DNA of 39,194 nucleotides, from positions 1 to 39,194 of the IMG/VR virus record IMGVR_UViG_3300025671_000173; one strand, 5' to 3'. Position 1 is the first letter of the stretch. Each line of letters begins with the position of its first letter. A program made the position numbers and the translations under genes. This document shows, piece after piece, positions 17,057 to 23,231 of the stretch. The DNA is from a virus. Under the pieces are notes generated by a model, which saw nothing but the letters and a program-made list of their open reading frames with translations, searched no databases and was not told where the DNA came from.

Positions 17057-17165
17057 GTTGCAATGATACATACTCTTGAGTAGGGAGTTTATGACTTGAG
17101 TATGAGTAGCAACCAAAGGTACAAACCAAGGGGAACATAACGCTGAGCATAACCAGAGTTCCCTT
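17057..17165 (+). ncRNA. Structured non-coding stretch, about 110 nt
   Basis: No ORF of note. Helix 1 pairs GTTGC (17057-17061) with GCAAC (17109-17113); inside it CATACTC (17069-17075) pairs with GAGTATG (17098-17104). Helix 2 pairs AAGGGGAAC (17128-17136) with GTTCCCTT (17158-17165), one bulged G. It precedes the ribosome binding site of the 27-aa gene. It is not a tRNA: no T-arm motif or 7-bp acceptor stem. A leader RNA controlling the next gene is possible. Confidence 0.4.
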
Positions 17166-17180
17166 GATGAAAGGAAAACT

Positions 17181-17264
17181 ATGAATGATGATGTATTATA
17201 TTGTCCAGCTTGTCTGGAACCAGAAACTAATGAATGTATGTGTTACATTCTAGTTATGGTGTAA
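17181..17264 (+). CDS. Small Cys-rich protein, 27 aa
   Basis: Frame with an AAAGGA site 6 nt before ATG. The product starts MNDDVLYCPACLEPETNE and contains CPAC followed by CMC, a compact CXXC...CXC arrangement suited to binding one zinc ion. Acidic and short. Placed between a structured stretch and hairpin H4, in the same pattern of hairpin, ribosome binding site and mini-gene as its neighbours. Function unknown; could be a zinc-stabilised mini-protein. Confidence 0.5.
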   Translation: MNDDVLYCPACLEPETNECMCYILVMV

Positions 17265-17265
17265 C

Positions 17266-17312
17266 TATCTAACAGCAGTCTGCTGACTTAAAAGTCAGAC
17301 TGCTGATAGATA
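17266..17312 (+). repeat. Family hairpin H4
   Basis: Basal TATCTA/TAGATA, A-A mismatch, middle helix CAGCAGTCTG/CAGACTGCTG (10 bp), terminal segment CTGACTTAAAAGT. The basal helix and mismatch equal those of H3 while the middle helix is different yet fully paired. It starts two bases after a mini-gene stop and is followed by GAAAGGA and the 28-aa gene. Confidence 0.82.
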
Positions 17313-17340
17313 TTTATGAAAATTAACTTGAAAGGAAGTT

Positions 17341-17427
17341 ATGAAAACTATAAATATAAATACATATTGTCACGAATGTGATAGTAGTCACGAAAGTGAC
17401 TATATATATTTACAATATCATCAGTAA
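17341..17427 (+). CDS. Small Cys/His protein, 28 aa
   Basis: ATG follows GAAAGGAAGTT, a good ribosome binding site. The product MKTININTYCHECDSSHESD then YIYLQYHQ has CHEC plus His17, another potential zinc knuckle. It lies between hairpins H4 and H5 with only two bases to the H5 basal helix, so the gene and hairpins alternate with almost no other sequence. Coding status rests on this regular arrangement and the ribosome binding site. Confidence 0.5.
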   Translation: MKTININTYCHECDSSHESDYIYLQYHQ

Positions 17428-17429
17428 AT

Positions 17430-17482
17430 ATATATCAATCAGTTGTCTGTAGACACTCGTGTCAGACAACTGACTGATATAT
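17430..17482 (+). repeat. Family hairpin H5
   Basis: Basal ATATATCA/TGATATAT (8 bp), A-C mismatch, middle helix TCAGTTGTCTG/CAGACAACTGA (11 bp), terminal segment TAGACACTCGTGT with inner ACAC/GTGT. The inner stem differs from H2 and H3 at paired positions on both strands, again preserving pairing. It precedes the 90-aa gene. Confidence 0.82.
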
Positions 17483-17527
17483 ATAGTTAATATGTATATC
17501 AATTTAGCTAACAGAAAGGATATAACA

Positions 17528-17800
17528 ATGGCTAAAGCAATGGACCCAGTAGTTTGCGGACTTACTGGCAAAACACTAACCGAATGGCGTGAAAGACTAT
17601 TCGTTCAAAGATATATTGGAGGAAAGTTACAAACTATTCCATTATATCTTGATGTCAATGCAATAATAGAATTGCATAGACAATCTCCAACATATATCGC
17701 TAAGAAATCTGGCGATAGTGCAGAGGCATCTGCACCAGCTACTGAAGAAGTAGCTGTTACCGAAAGCACTGAAGTGCTTGAGGAAGTAGCACCCTATTAA
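17528..17800 (+). CDS. Early protein of 90 aa with acidic C-terminal tail
   Basis: The start chosen is ATG at 17528, preceded by GAAAGGATATAAC; an in-frame ATG at 17492 has no such site. The N-terminal 55 residues appear folded (AMDPVVCGLTGKTLTEWRER then LFVQRYIGGKLQTIPLYLDV), and the last 30 are Ala/Glu/Thr rich, probably disordered. Family not recognised. Its codons and ribosome binding site match other early genes. Acidic tails of this sort are common in small phage proteins that mimic DNA or bind polymerase, but no function can be given. Confidence 0.7.
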   Translation: MAKAMDPVVCGLTGKTLTEWRERLFVQRYIGGKLQTIPLYLDVNAIIELHRQSPTYIAKKSGDSAEASAPATEEVAVTESTEVLEEVAPY

Positions 17801-17812
17801 AATCGTATAGAT

Positions 17813-17850
17813 TTTATAGTGCCTATGTTGTATAATGTAGGCACAATAAA
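17813..17850 (+). repeat. Divergent member of the hairpin family
   Basis: Basal TTTAT/ATAAA (5 bp), A-A mismatch and a 7-bp helix GTGCCTA/TAGGCAC, the same plan as H2-H5. The terminal segment is 12 nt (TGTTGTATAATG) and lacks the AC signature. It also contains a TATAAT (17831-17836) with only a weak -35 box (TAGATT). It may be a decayed copy or a promoter that happens to lie in a palindrome. Confidence 0.45.
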
Positions 17851-17898
17851 GTTTATAGTGAATATATACTATGAGCTTTACAAAAAAGAAAGGAAACT

Positions 17899-18108
17899 AT
17901 GGATATAAATAAAGTTCGTAATGCATTAGAAACATTATCTGCAATTCTAAACGCTGACCAAATAGGACAGCTAGAAAGAATGGTAGCACAAGGTGTTATT
18001 AATCATCACGAAAACGTAGCAAGTAATCGTTCTGAAACAGATTTACAACAGCTTGGTATAGATGCAAAGCTTGATGTAGATATGTCATTCTACGAGGACC
18101 CGTTTTAA
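17899..18108 (+). CDS. Early protein, 69 aa (unknown)
   Basis: Starts after AAGAAAGGAAACT. It is helical (MDINKVRNALETLSAILNAD, then QIGQLERMVAQGVINHHENV) with an acidic end (DVDMSFYEDPF). The amphipathic N-terminal helices suggest a small dimer-forming protein. No Cys and no membrane segment. Family not recognised. It sits between the divergent hairpin at 17813 and H6. Confidence 0.7.
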   Translation: MDINKVRNALETLSAILNADQIGQLERMVAQGVINHHENVASNRSETDLQQLGIDAKLDVDMSFYEDPF

Positions 18109-18114
18109 TTAATC

Positions 18115-18170
18115 CATATCGTTGCGTCTGTCGTTGTTTACTTATGTGTCAACGACAGACACAACTTATG
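18115..18170 (+). repeat. Family hairpin H6
   Basis: Basal GTTG/CAAC (4 bp, extendable by CATA/TATG), C-A mismatch, middle helix GTCTGTCGTTG/CAACGACAGAC (11 bp), terminal segment TTTACTTATGTGT. The inner stem is only partly paired, but the 13-nt length and AC at positions 4-5 are kept. The GAAAGGAAACT site of the next gene starts right after the hairpin. Confidence 0.8.
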
Positions 18171-18180
18171 AAAGGAAACT

Positions 18181-18387
18181 ATGTTAAATATAAATGACAA
18201 ACTAGACAGCTTAACTGAACAACAGTTAAAAGCTGTTATTAAATGGACACTCAGTGATTTGTATAGAACAGTGCATGAATACCAAGGACTTAATGAACAT
18301 GTTAAAGGTTGGTGTTCAATGCTTGACGAAGCTATTAAATATCAAATAGATAAACAATACAATTCAACTGTTAACGAGGAGGAATAA
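18181..18387 (+). CDS. Early protein, 68 aa (unknown)
   Basis: Follows hairpin H6 with a GAAAGGA site. A helical protein (LTEQQLKAVIKWTLSDLYRT onward) ending NEEE. The terminal GAGGAGGAATAA encodes the acidic tail and also serves as the ribosome binding site for the next gene, whose ATG begins 3 nt after the stop. No recognised family. It heads a tightly coupled run of five genes up to 19775. Confidence 0.7.
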   Translation: MLNINDKLDSLTEQQLKAVIKWTLSDLYRTVHEYQGLNEHVKGWCSMLDEAIKYQIDKQYNSTVNEEE

Positions 18388-18389
18388 AT

Positions 18390-18737
18390 ATGCGTATGTA
18401 TACAGACAGTGCAGATGCTATCAAAGCTTATGCAGAAGAAGTTAACTTTGACTTATCTAAATGTGATGAGGTAATTGAAATTAAGGAAAGCGATAAATCA
18501 AGAGGTGGTTTGCAGATTAAGTTTCCTAATTATAATAACAAACTTATGACAGTTACAATACATCACACTTGGGGAGATTTGTTTGACATTACATTTCATA
18601 CCAGTGATAAAGGAGAACAAACAATTAATGATGTTTTCTTTGATGATTTAATGGCAACATTTAATGCTTTAAAAGTAGCAATGACTGGTGTTACTAAAGA
18701 AGAATGGAGAGATATTTTATTTAATGAGGGAGAATAA
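18390..18737 (+). CDS. Early protein, 115 aa (unknown)
   Basis: A mixed alpha/beta protein with a likely small beta-sheet core (GGLQIKFPNYNNKLMTVTIH, then HTWGDLFDITFHTSDKG) and a helical, acidic C-terminus ending FNEGE. The start is the first of two close ATGs, directly after GAGGAGGAATAAAT. The GAGGGAGAATAATG at its end doubles as ribosome binding site and start for the following 49-aa gene (one-base overlap). Family not recognised. Confidence 0.7.
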   Translation: MRMYTDSADAIKAYAEEVNFDLSKCDEVIEIKESDKSRGGLQIKFPNYNNKLMTVTIHHTWGDLFDITFHTSDKGEQTINDVFFDDLMATFNALKVAMTGVTKEEWRDILFNEGE

Positions 18738-18886
18738 TGATTACAGACGTTAAAAAACTAGTAGCAATTATAAATGTATTACGCAAACAAATAGACGTAG
18801 CATTTGAATTATTAACACCTGAACAACAGGCATATTTTTTAACTGCTATTAAAACTATTGGCGAACCATATAAAGAGGAGGAATAA
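18737..18886 (+). CDS. Early protein, 49 aa (unknown)
   Basis: A short frame filling the gap between two coupled genes. It begins with the TAATG junction at 18737 and ends with GAGGAGGAATAATG, which starts the next gene. The product is helical (MITDVKKLVAIINVLRKQID, then VAFELLTPEQQAYFLTAIKT) and ends KEEE. The coupled junctions on both sides make it very likely to be translated despite its length. Function unknown. Confidence 0.65.
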   Translation: MITDVKKLVAIINVLRKQIDVAFELLTPEQQAYFLTAIKTIGEPYKEEE

Positions 18887-19164
18887 TGGATACAAAAACT
18901 AGTCTTATTGAAATGTTAAATTCTATAGAAAAATCTATAGAAGCACTTCATCATAGACAAAAATTTATTGGTAAAACACAGCTGTTAATTGTTCAACATT
19001 TATCAGATAAAGATGAGAAGTTTGAAAAACAATTTATCTTACAATCTTTAATGGACAATAAATTGCGTAAAGGTTTTACCGATTTTGTAATGGAACAAGA
19101 TGATTGTCCAGACAATATTAAGACATTGTTAATGGACATATCAATGGCAATGGAGGAGGAATAA
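18886..19164 (+). CDS. Early helical protein, 92 aa (unknown)
   Basis: A charged, helical protein with probable coiled-coil character in residues 1-30 (SLIEMLNSIEKSIEALHHRQ) and an acidic end (SMAMEEE). It is joined to both neighbours by TAATG one-base overlaps, and its terminal GGAGGAGGAATAATG carries the ribosome binding site for the YubB-like gene. Family not recognised. Confidence 0.68.
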   Translation: MDTKTSLIEMLNSIEKSIEALHHRQKFIGKTQLLIVQHLSDKDEKFEKQFILQSLMDNKLRKGFTDFVMEQDDCPDNIKTLLMDISMAMEEE

Positions 19165-19775
19165 TGCCTAATTGGACAGACAATACAATAGAAATCAGTG
19201 GTGCTGTAAAAGATGTTAATGATTTTATGGATACCATTACAAACAAAGTTACTGTTGACGGAGAACCAGAAGTTATATTTAATTTAACTGATTGTTTTCC
19301 TTTACCTACAGAAATGAAAGAATTACATCAAGGTAGTCGTGAGATAGATGGTGTTAAATGTGACGCATGGTATGACGATGCAGATGGAGTAAGACCATTG
19401 CTTGATGTAACTAAGAATGAACTCATTGCTAAGTATGGTGTATATGCACCTATTGATTGGCAATATAGATTTTGGGGAACTAAATGGGGAGATTGTAATA
19501 CTGAATTATTATCAGACATAACATCCCAAGGTACAAGAGAACTTGTATTTACATTTGAATCTGCTTGGGGAGAACCATTTATGTTACTCAATGACATAGC
19601 TAATAAATATAACTTATCAATAATTAATACTGTTCGTCACGAGTTTGAAGATGATGAAGTTACTACTGAGTATCCTTGGACACCAGAAGAAACACTAGAT
19701 GTTTATCGTGACCATAGAAAATTATTAGATAATAATAAAGAAATGCTAAAGAAAGTGGTAAATGATAATGCTTAA
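19164..19775 (+). CDS. YubB/Api92-like protein with ferredoxin-like fold, 203 aa
   Basis: The N-terminus MPNWTDNTIEISG, a cluster DWQYRFWGTKWGD at residues 98-110 and SAWGEP at 133-138 are hallmarks of the YubB ferredoxin-like domain family (DUF1281-type; Api92 of phage APSE), found on plasmids and phages. In the family the function is unknown; the fold suggests nucleic-acid or small-ligand binding. Beginning immediately after the coupled junction at 19164, it ends 14 nt after the start of the next gene. Recognition is by the conserved N-terminus and the tryptophan cluster. Confidence 0.82.
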   Translation: MPNWTDNTIEISGAVKDVNDFMDTITNKVTVDGEPEVIFNLTDCFPLPTEMKELHQGSREIDGVKCDAWYDDADGVRPLLDVTKNELIAKYGVYAPIDWQYRFWGTKWGDCNTELLSDITSQGTRELVFTFESAWGEPFMLLNDIANKYNLSIINTVRHEFEDDEVTTEYPWTPEETLDVYRDHRKLLDNNKEMLKKVVNDNA

Positions 19776-19995
19776 AGAATTATTAATAGAACAGTACGCA
19801 CATTGCGGAGAATGTTTAAGAGAAAAACCAGATGATATAGCACCAGTTGATTATGCTAAATACTCAATTGGTATTACTAAAGACAAATCATATGTTCAAG
19901 TATGGTGCGAACATCATCAAGGAGAAGTTGCATTGTTACAATTAGCAAAACCATTAGATATAACTAATAGTTGTAATTGTGAACACTGCGAATAG
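19762..19995 (+). CDS. Small Cys-rich protein, about 75 aa
   Basis: Starts either at 19762 or, in the same frame, at 19768 (AATGATAATG); neither has a strong ribosome binding site, so coupling to the preceding gene is likely. It has a CGEC motif at about residues 15-18, WCEHH near residue 49 and a CNCEHCE end, giving six or so Cys plus His that could bind one or two zinc ions. The stop codon overlaps the first helix of the structured RNA that follows. Family not recognised. Confidence 0.65.
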   Translation: MIMLKELLIEQYAHCGECLREKPDDIAPVDYAKYSIGITKDKSYVQVWCEHHQGEVALLQLAKPLDITNSCNCEHCE

Positions 19996-20189
19996 TTTCA
20001 ATGCAGAACCACTGTAGTTGATAACGCAAGAGCTACTTACATTGCTAGTTTATAAGGTTGTTCATGCCTTTCCCTTGCTAGCCGTAAGACCAAAATGTAG
20101 GTAGCTTGTAGCACATAAGTATGTCGACCATTTGGTAACCAATCCATTAGGTCTAATCAACTGTGTGTTACAAGCTATCTATTGAAACT
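19994..20189 (+). ncRNA. Structured RNA candidate, 196 nt, closed by a 9-bp stem with a possible pseudoknot
   Basis: P1: AGTTTCAAT (19994-20002) pairs with ATTGAAACT (20181-20189) and closes the domain. P2: GCTACTTACATT (20032-20043) with AATGTAGGTAGC (20094-20105), 12 bp with one G-U, extended inward by GCTAG/CTAGC. P3: AGCTTGTAGCACATA (20103-20117) with 20162-20176, 15 bp with two G-U. P3 encloses a TTGG/CCAA hairpin. AGTTGAT (20016-20022) can pair with ATCAACT (20156-20162), crossing P3 as a pseudoknot. No ORF covers it. No known family was recognised; not tRNA, tmRNA, 6S or RNase P by motif. Confidence 0.68.
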
Positions 20190-20240
20190 TAATATCCTAT
20201 GGATGAATAAGTACAGAGATAGATAGCATCTTAATATAAA

Positions 20241-20301
20241 CAACTGATGAAGGAAGGATACAGCATATGCCCTTGTTCAACTTCCTTCCTTCTGTCAGTT
20301 G
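20241..20301 (+). promoter_or_regulatory. Alternative hairpin competing with H7
   Basis: CAACTGA-T-GAAGGAAGG (20241-20257) pairs with CCTTCCTTC-TG-TCAGTTG (20284-20301), 16 bp with one small bulge. The 3' arm is also the 5' arm of hairpin H7, so the two folds exclude each other, as in attenuators or switchable leaders. A CTGATGA within it is not a hammerhead core. Confidence 0.55.
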
Positions 20302-20338
20302 TAAACTTTTGTATCAACTGACAGAAGTAAGAAAGGAA
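20282..20338 (+). repeat. Family hairpin H7 (includes the ribosome binding site)
   Basis: Perfect 13-bp middle helix CTTCTGTCAGTTG/CAACTGACAGAAG, terminal segment TAAACTTTTGTAT (13 nt, AC at positions 5-6 or AA-AC by register), basal TTCCTT/AAGGAA that includes the AAAGGA site used by the ATG at 20342. The upper segment has no inner stem. Confidence 0.75.
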
Positions 20339-20341
20339 AAT

Positions 20342-20791
20342 ATGCATAGCATAGAAGTAATGGAAAGACCGACTAAAGTATATGAAGTACAAATAGCATA
20401 CTACAATATTGATAGTCATAATGACAAGCCTTCGTTTGATGAACCAGATGTATGGCGAGTATTAGTTCCATCAGTATCAAATATAAATGCAATACAAACT
20501 GCATTACATATTGTTCAAATAAGTAGAGCAGAAATTATGACAGCATTTATACCATTTGATATGGGTAAACACGAACTAACTCTTGACGAAATTGAACAGA
20601 TTAGACAAGAGGCAGAAGATAAAAATGTGTTTAAATCATGGCTTGACATAGAGCCTACATCTATTCAATGTACATTGAAAGATGATGTAGAAACACTAAA
20701 AAATATGACCATATCAAACTTATCTAAACAGATAACTGATATAGGTTCAATGGCAGAAGATTACTTAAAGGAGTTAGATAAAGATGCCTAA
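20342..20791 (+). CDS. Early protein, 149 aa (unknown)
   Basis: The ATG at 20342 follows GAAAGGAAAAT, whereas an earlier in-frame ATG at 20267 lies inside the hairpins and is rejected. N-terminal half is beta-prone (KVYEVQIAYYNIDSHNDKPS), with VWRVLVPSVSNINAIQTALH typical of a small alpha/beta domain; the C-terminal third is helical and acidic. Family not recognised. Its expression may be controlled by the alternative hairpins just upstream. It overlaps the next gene by 8 nt. Confidence 0.7.
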   Translation: MHSIEVMERPTKVYEVQIAYYNIDSHNDKPSFDEPDVWRVLVPSVSNINAIQTALHIVQISRAEIMTAFIPFDMGKHELTLDEIEQIRQEAEDKNVFKSWLDIEPTSIQCTLKDDVETLKNMTISNLSKQITDIGSMAEDYLKELDKDA

Positions 20792-21086
20792 TATAATACA
20801 AGCTACACCACCTGAACCATACGGAAATAGAAAAGGTAAACAACCTAATTTATTATCAGATGATGTAGTAAGAATTTTGTTATCATCACCTAACACTTGG
20901 TTCAAGATAGCATCAAAACCTAACTGGATTAGTGGTGTAAAACAAAATATAGAGTCAATGACTCAACGCAATATACAACACTTAGCTGATAAAGGTAAGT
21001 TTAATATTGTACAAAGAAAGAATACAGATACAAATGACATAGATATTTATTGTCGTTTTGTAACTGCAGAACAAGAAGAAGAATAA
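20784..21086 (+). CDS. Early protein, 100 aa, possible winged-helix type
   Basis: Begins inside the end of the previous gene (GAGTTAGATAAAGATG; GGAG lies upstream). Residues 25-75 read as three helices followed by a beta hairpin (DDVVRILLSSPNTWFKIASK onward, then FNIVQRKNTDTNDIDIYCRF), the layout of a small winged-helix DNA-binding domain, but no family is recognised. It ends EQEEE. It directly precedes the MoxR-type ATPase gene. Confidence 0.6.
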   Translation: MPNIIQATPPEPYGNRKGKQPNLLSDDVVRILLSSPNTWFKIASKPNWISGVKQNIESMTQRNIQHLADKGKFNIVQRKNTDTNDIDIYCRFVTAEQEEE

Positions 21087-21100
21087 TAGAAAGGATAACA

Positions 21101-21820
21101 ATGTCAGAAAATGATTGTTGGAAAATGGTAGCATCAGTGCTAGGTAAGTCAAGACGAGTATTATTATACGGACCTCCAGGTACTGGTAAAACCTATAGTG
21201 CTGTTAAACAAAGCACACCATTAGATATAAATGGTAACCCTAATGTATATCAAATAACCATGACCGAAGATACAGCGTCAGCAAACTTGGAAGGTTTTTA
21301 CAAACCAAGTAGTGACGGTGGATTTGAATGGCATGACGGTATTGCAATACAAGCATGGCGTAATGGTGGTAGGTTAATTATTAACGAGATTGACCACGCA
21401 TCACCAGACGCAATGACATTCTTGCACGCCATATTGGATGACCAAGACATAGCAATGTTGACACTAAACAATGACACAAAGGAAACTGTTAGACCAGCTG
21501 AAGGCTTTCAAGTTGTAGCTACAACTAACAGTCCACCTGAATCATTGCCACTTGCGTTAAAGGATAGATTTCCTGTAAAAATACATGTCGATAAGATACA
21601 TCCAAAAGCTATGGCACAATTCCCAGATGAATGGCACAGTGTTATCAATGATACAACTATGATTGATGACCCTGAAGAACGTATATCTGTACGTGCTTGG
21701 AAAGAATTCTTTGACTTACAAGACAAAGGTTTCTCAGCACAAGTTGCAGGTAGATTAGTATTCGGTTACAAATCTGAAGAATTAGTAGACGCTATTACAT
21801 TAAGTAAAGCTAATGACTAA
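21101..21820 (+). CDS. MoxR-type AAA+ ATPase
   Basis: A 239-aa AAA+ protein with Walker A GPPGTGKT (24-31), Walker B RLIINEIDHA (91-100), sensor-1 VVATTN (138-143) and a DRFPVK region (155-160) holding the likely Arg finger. The ATG at 21101 follows AGAAAGGATAACA; an upstream in-frame ATG at 21050 lies in the preceding gene. MoxR ATPases work with VWA-domain partners, remodelling protein complexes or aiding metal-cofactor insertion. The next gene is such a VWA protein, with an 8-nt overlap. The length is shorter than most cellular MoxR proteins (about 300 aa), lacking much of the C-terminal lid. Confidence 0.88.
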   Translation: MSENDCWKMVASVLGKSRRVLLYGPPGTGKTYSAVKQSTPLDINGNPNVYQITMTEDTASANLEGFYKPSSDGGFEWHDGIAIQAWRNGGRLIINEIDHASPDAMTFLHAILDDQDIAMLTLNNDTKETVRPAEGFQVVATTNSPPESLPLALKDRFPVKIHVDKIHPKAMAQFPDEWHSVINDTTMIDDPEERISVRAWKEFFDLQDKGFSAQVAGRLVFGYKSEELVDAITLSKAND

Positions 21821-23231
21821 ACCTAAAGCATATCCATATCCCCAGATTGTAACTGGGGATGAATGGCATGTACTAGAACCTACAGATTCAAACCCTGTAC
21901 CTAGAACAGATAACTTAAACAAACAAATGTATGTTCCTATGGATAGGGAATGTGAAAGATGTGGTGTCAATCACAGTAGAATGATACGTAGACACGAACT
22001 AGGTCATGCTAAATGGTCACCTAAAACTATGGGTAAACTAATGCGTGGTACAAGGTCAGATGCTATAGAAGCGTTAGAAGAAGTACGTATTAACTACAGA
22101 TTAGGTAAAGCTAAATTACCTATGGATGAGTTCATAGAATGTGAAGATAAAATAAAACTACATGTAACAGATATGATGTTTCATGCATCAATAGCTGATG
22201 TAATATTATATGTAATATCTTCAGCTGCTTTTGATAGAGGTAATGACTATACTGAACCATTTGAATATGTATTAAATGTATTAAATAGTTGTATATCTAG
22301 TCCTGATATATCAGTATTGCGACAAGCTGAATTAAAGTTTGCAAAGAATACTGCAACAGGATTTATACGTAGAATGATTACACATAAATATGGTCAGTTG
22401 CCAAGCTATCGTAAAACACAAAAGTTAGCAGAACAATTATCTTTTATTCTTAATGAATTTATAGATAAACCTAAACCTGAAGATGTTAAACCACAACAAC
22501 AAACAGGTAATGGTCAAGGCGAAGGTGAAAGCACTGAAGGTAGTAATGAATCTGATGGTGAAACATTAGGTCCTACTGTTGATGACTTAGAAAAACGTAT
22601 GCGTAAACAACTTGTAGAAGATATGCAATATTCTAGTGGACGTGGTATTGGTCGCTGGGGTGAGATGACTATACATACACCAGCTATGTCTGTAAATCTA
22701 CAAGGTAGATTAAAGAATGGTAGGTTGTATCGTCCATCTGATTATGGTTACAATCCTAAGTACATTAATAGGTATTGTATTGATAAGAAAATCTTTAAAC
22801 AAAAACAACGTGTTAAAGGTGGCACAATACTTATAGATGCATCAGGTTCTATGAACTTTAATGGTAATGACATACTAGAAATTATGCAGTTATTACCTGC
22901 AGTTAACATAGCAATGTATAACGGTAGTTATAACACAGGTGATTTACATATCATTGCAAAGAATGGTATGCGTGTTAATGATATATATATAGCTAGACAT
23001 GTAGGTAGAGGCAATGTTATTGACGGTCCTGCACTGCAATGGTTAGCATCAATGCCTGAACGTAGAATATGGGTATCAGATATGCAAGTATTTGGTAGTA
23101 ACCATGGTGACTCAGCAGGTTTTAACTTGTTGAAAGATTGTTACAACATATGTACAGCTAACAAAATTATTAACCTCAAAGATATAGAGGAAGTAAAGGA
23201 ACATGCACTTAAATTAAATCAAGTGCTATAG
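21813..23231 (+). CDS. VWA-domain protein with HExxH metallopeptidase-like domain
   Basis: A 472-aa partner of the AAA ATPase. The N-terminal part has CERC (47-50) and HELGH at 61-65, an HExxH zinc site, with EALEEVR at 86-92 as a possible third ligand, like gluzincin peptidases. A Gln/Gly/Glu linker (about 225-255) leads to a C-terminal VWA domain with the MIDAS motif DASGSM (342-347). CobT and related phage VWA proteins share the ATPase-VWA pairing. The pair may remodel or cleave a target protein; the target is unknown. The stop codon TAG forms part of the first helix of the RNA that follows. Confidence 0.82.
   Translation: MTKPKAYPYPQIVTGDEWHVLEPTDSNPVPRTDNLNKQMYVPMDRECERCGVNHSRMIRRHELGHAKWSPKTMGKLMRGTRSDAIEALEEVRINYRLGKAKLPMDEFIECEDKIKLHVTDMMFHASIADVILYVISSAAFDRGNDYTEPFEYVLNVLNSCISSPDISVLRQAELKFAKNTATGFIRRMITHKYGQLPSYRKTQKLAEQLSFILNEFIDKPKPEDVKPQQQTGNGQGEGESTEGSNESDGETLGPTVDDLEKRMRKQLVEDMQYSSGRGIGRWGEMTIHTPAMSVNLQGRLKNGRLYRPSDYGYNPKYINRYCIDKKIFKQKQRVKGGTILIDASGSMNFNGNDILEIMQLLPAVNIAMYNGSYNTGDLHIIAKNGMRVNDIYIARHVGRGNVIDGPALQWLASMPERRIWVSDMQVFGSNHGDSAGFNLLKDCYNICTANKIINLKDIEEVKEHALKLNQVL

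Noticed and set aside
16386-17482. CRISPR-like regularity of repeated palindromes
   Set aside because: Stems differ in sequence, spacing is irregular and genes lie between copies; no direct repeats of constant sequence and no cas genes.
19994-20189. tRNA or tmRNA in the structured region
   Set aside because: No 7-bp acceptor with T-arm motif GTTCRANYC; helices are too long and placed otherwise.
20246-20252. CTGATGA as a hammerhead ribozyme core
   Set aside because: No matching GAAA core and the required three-helix junction is absent; the segment is part of a plain long hairpin.
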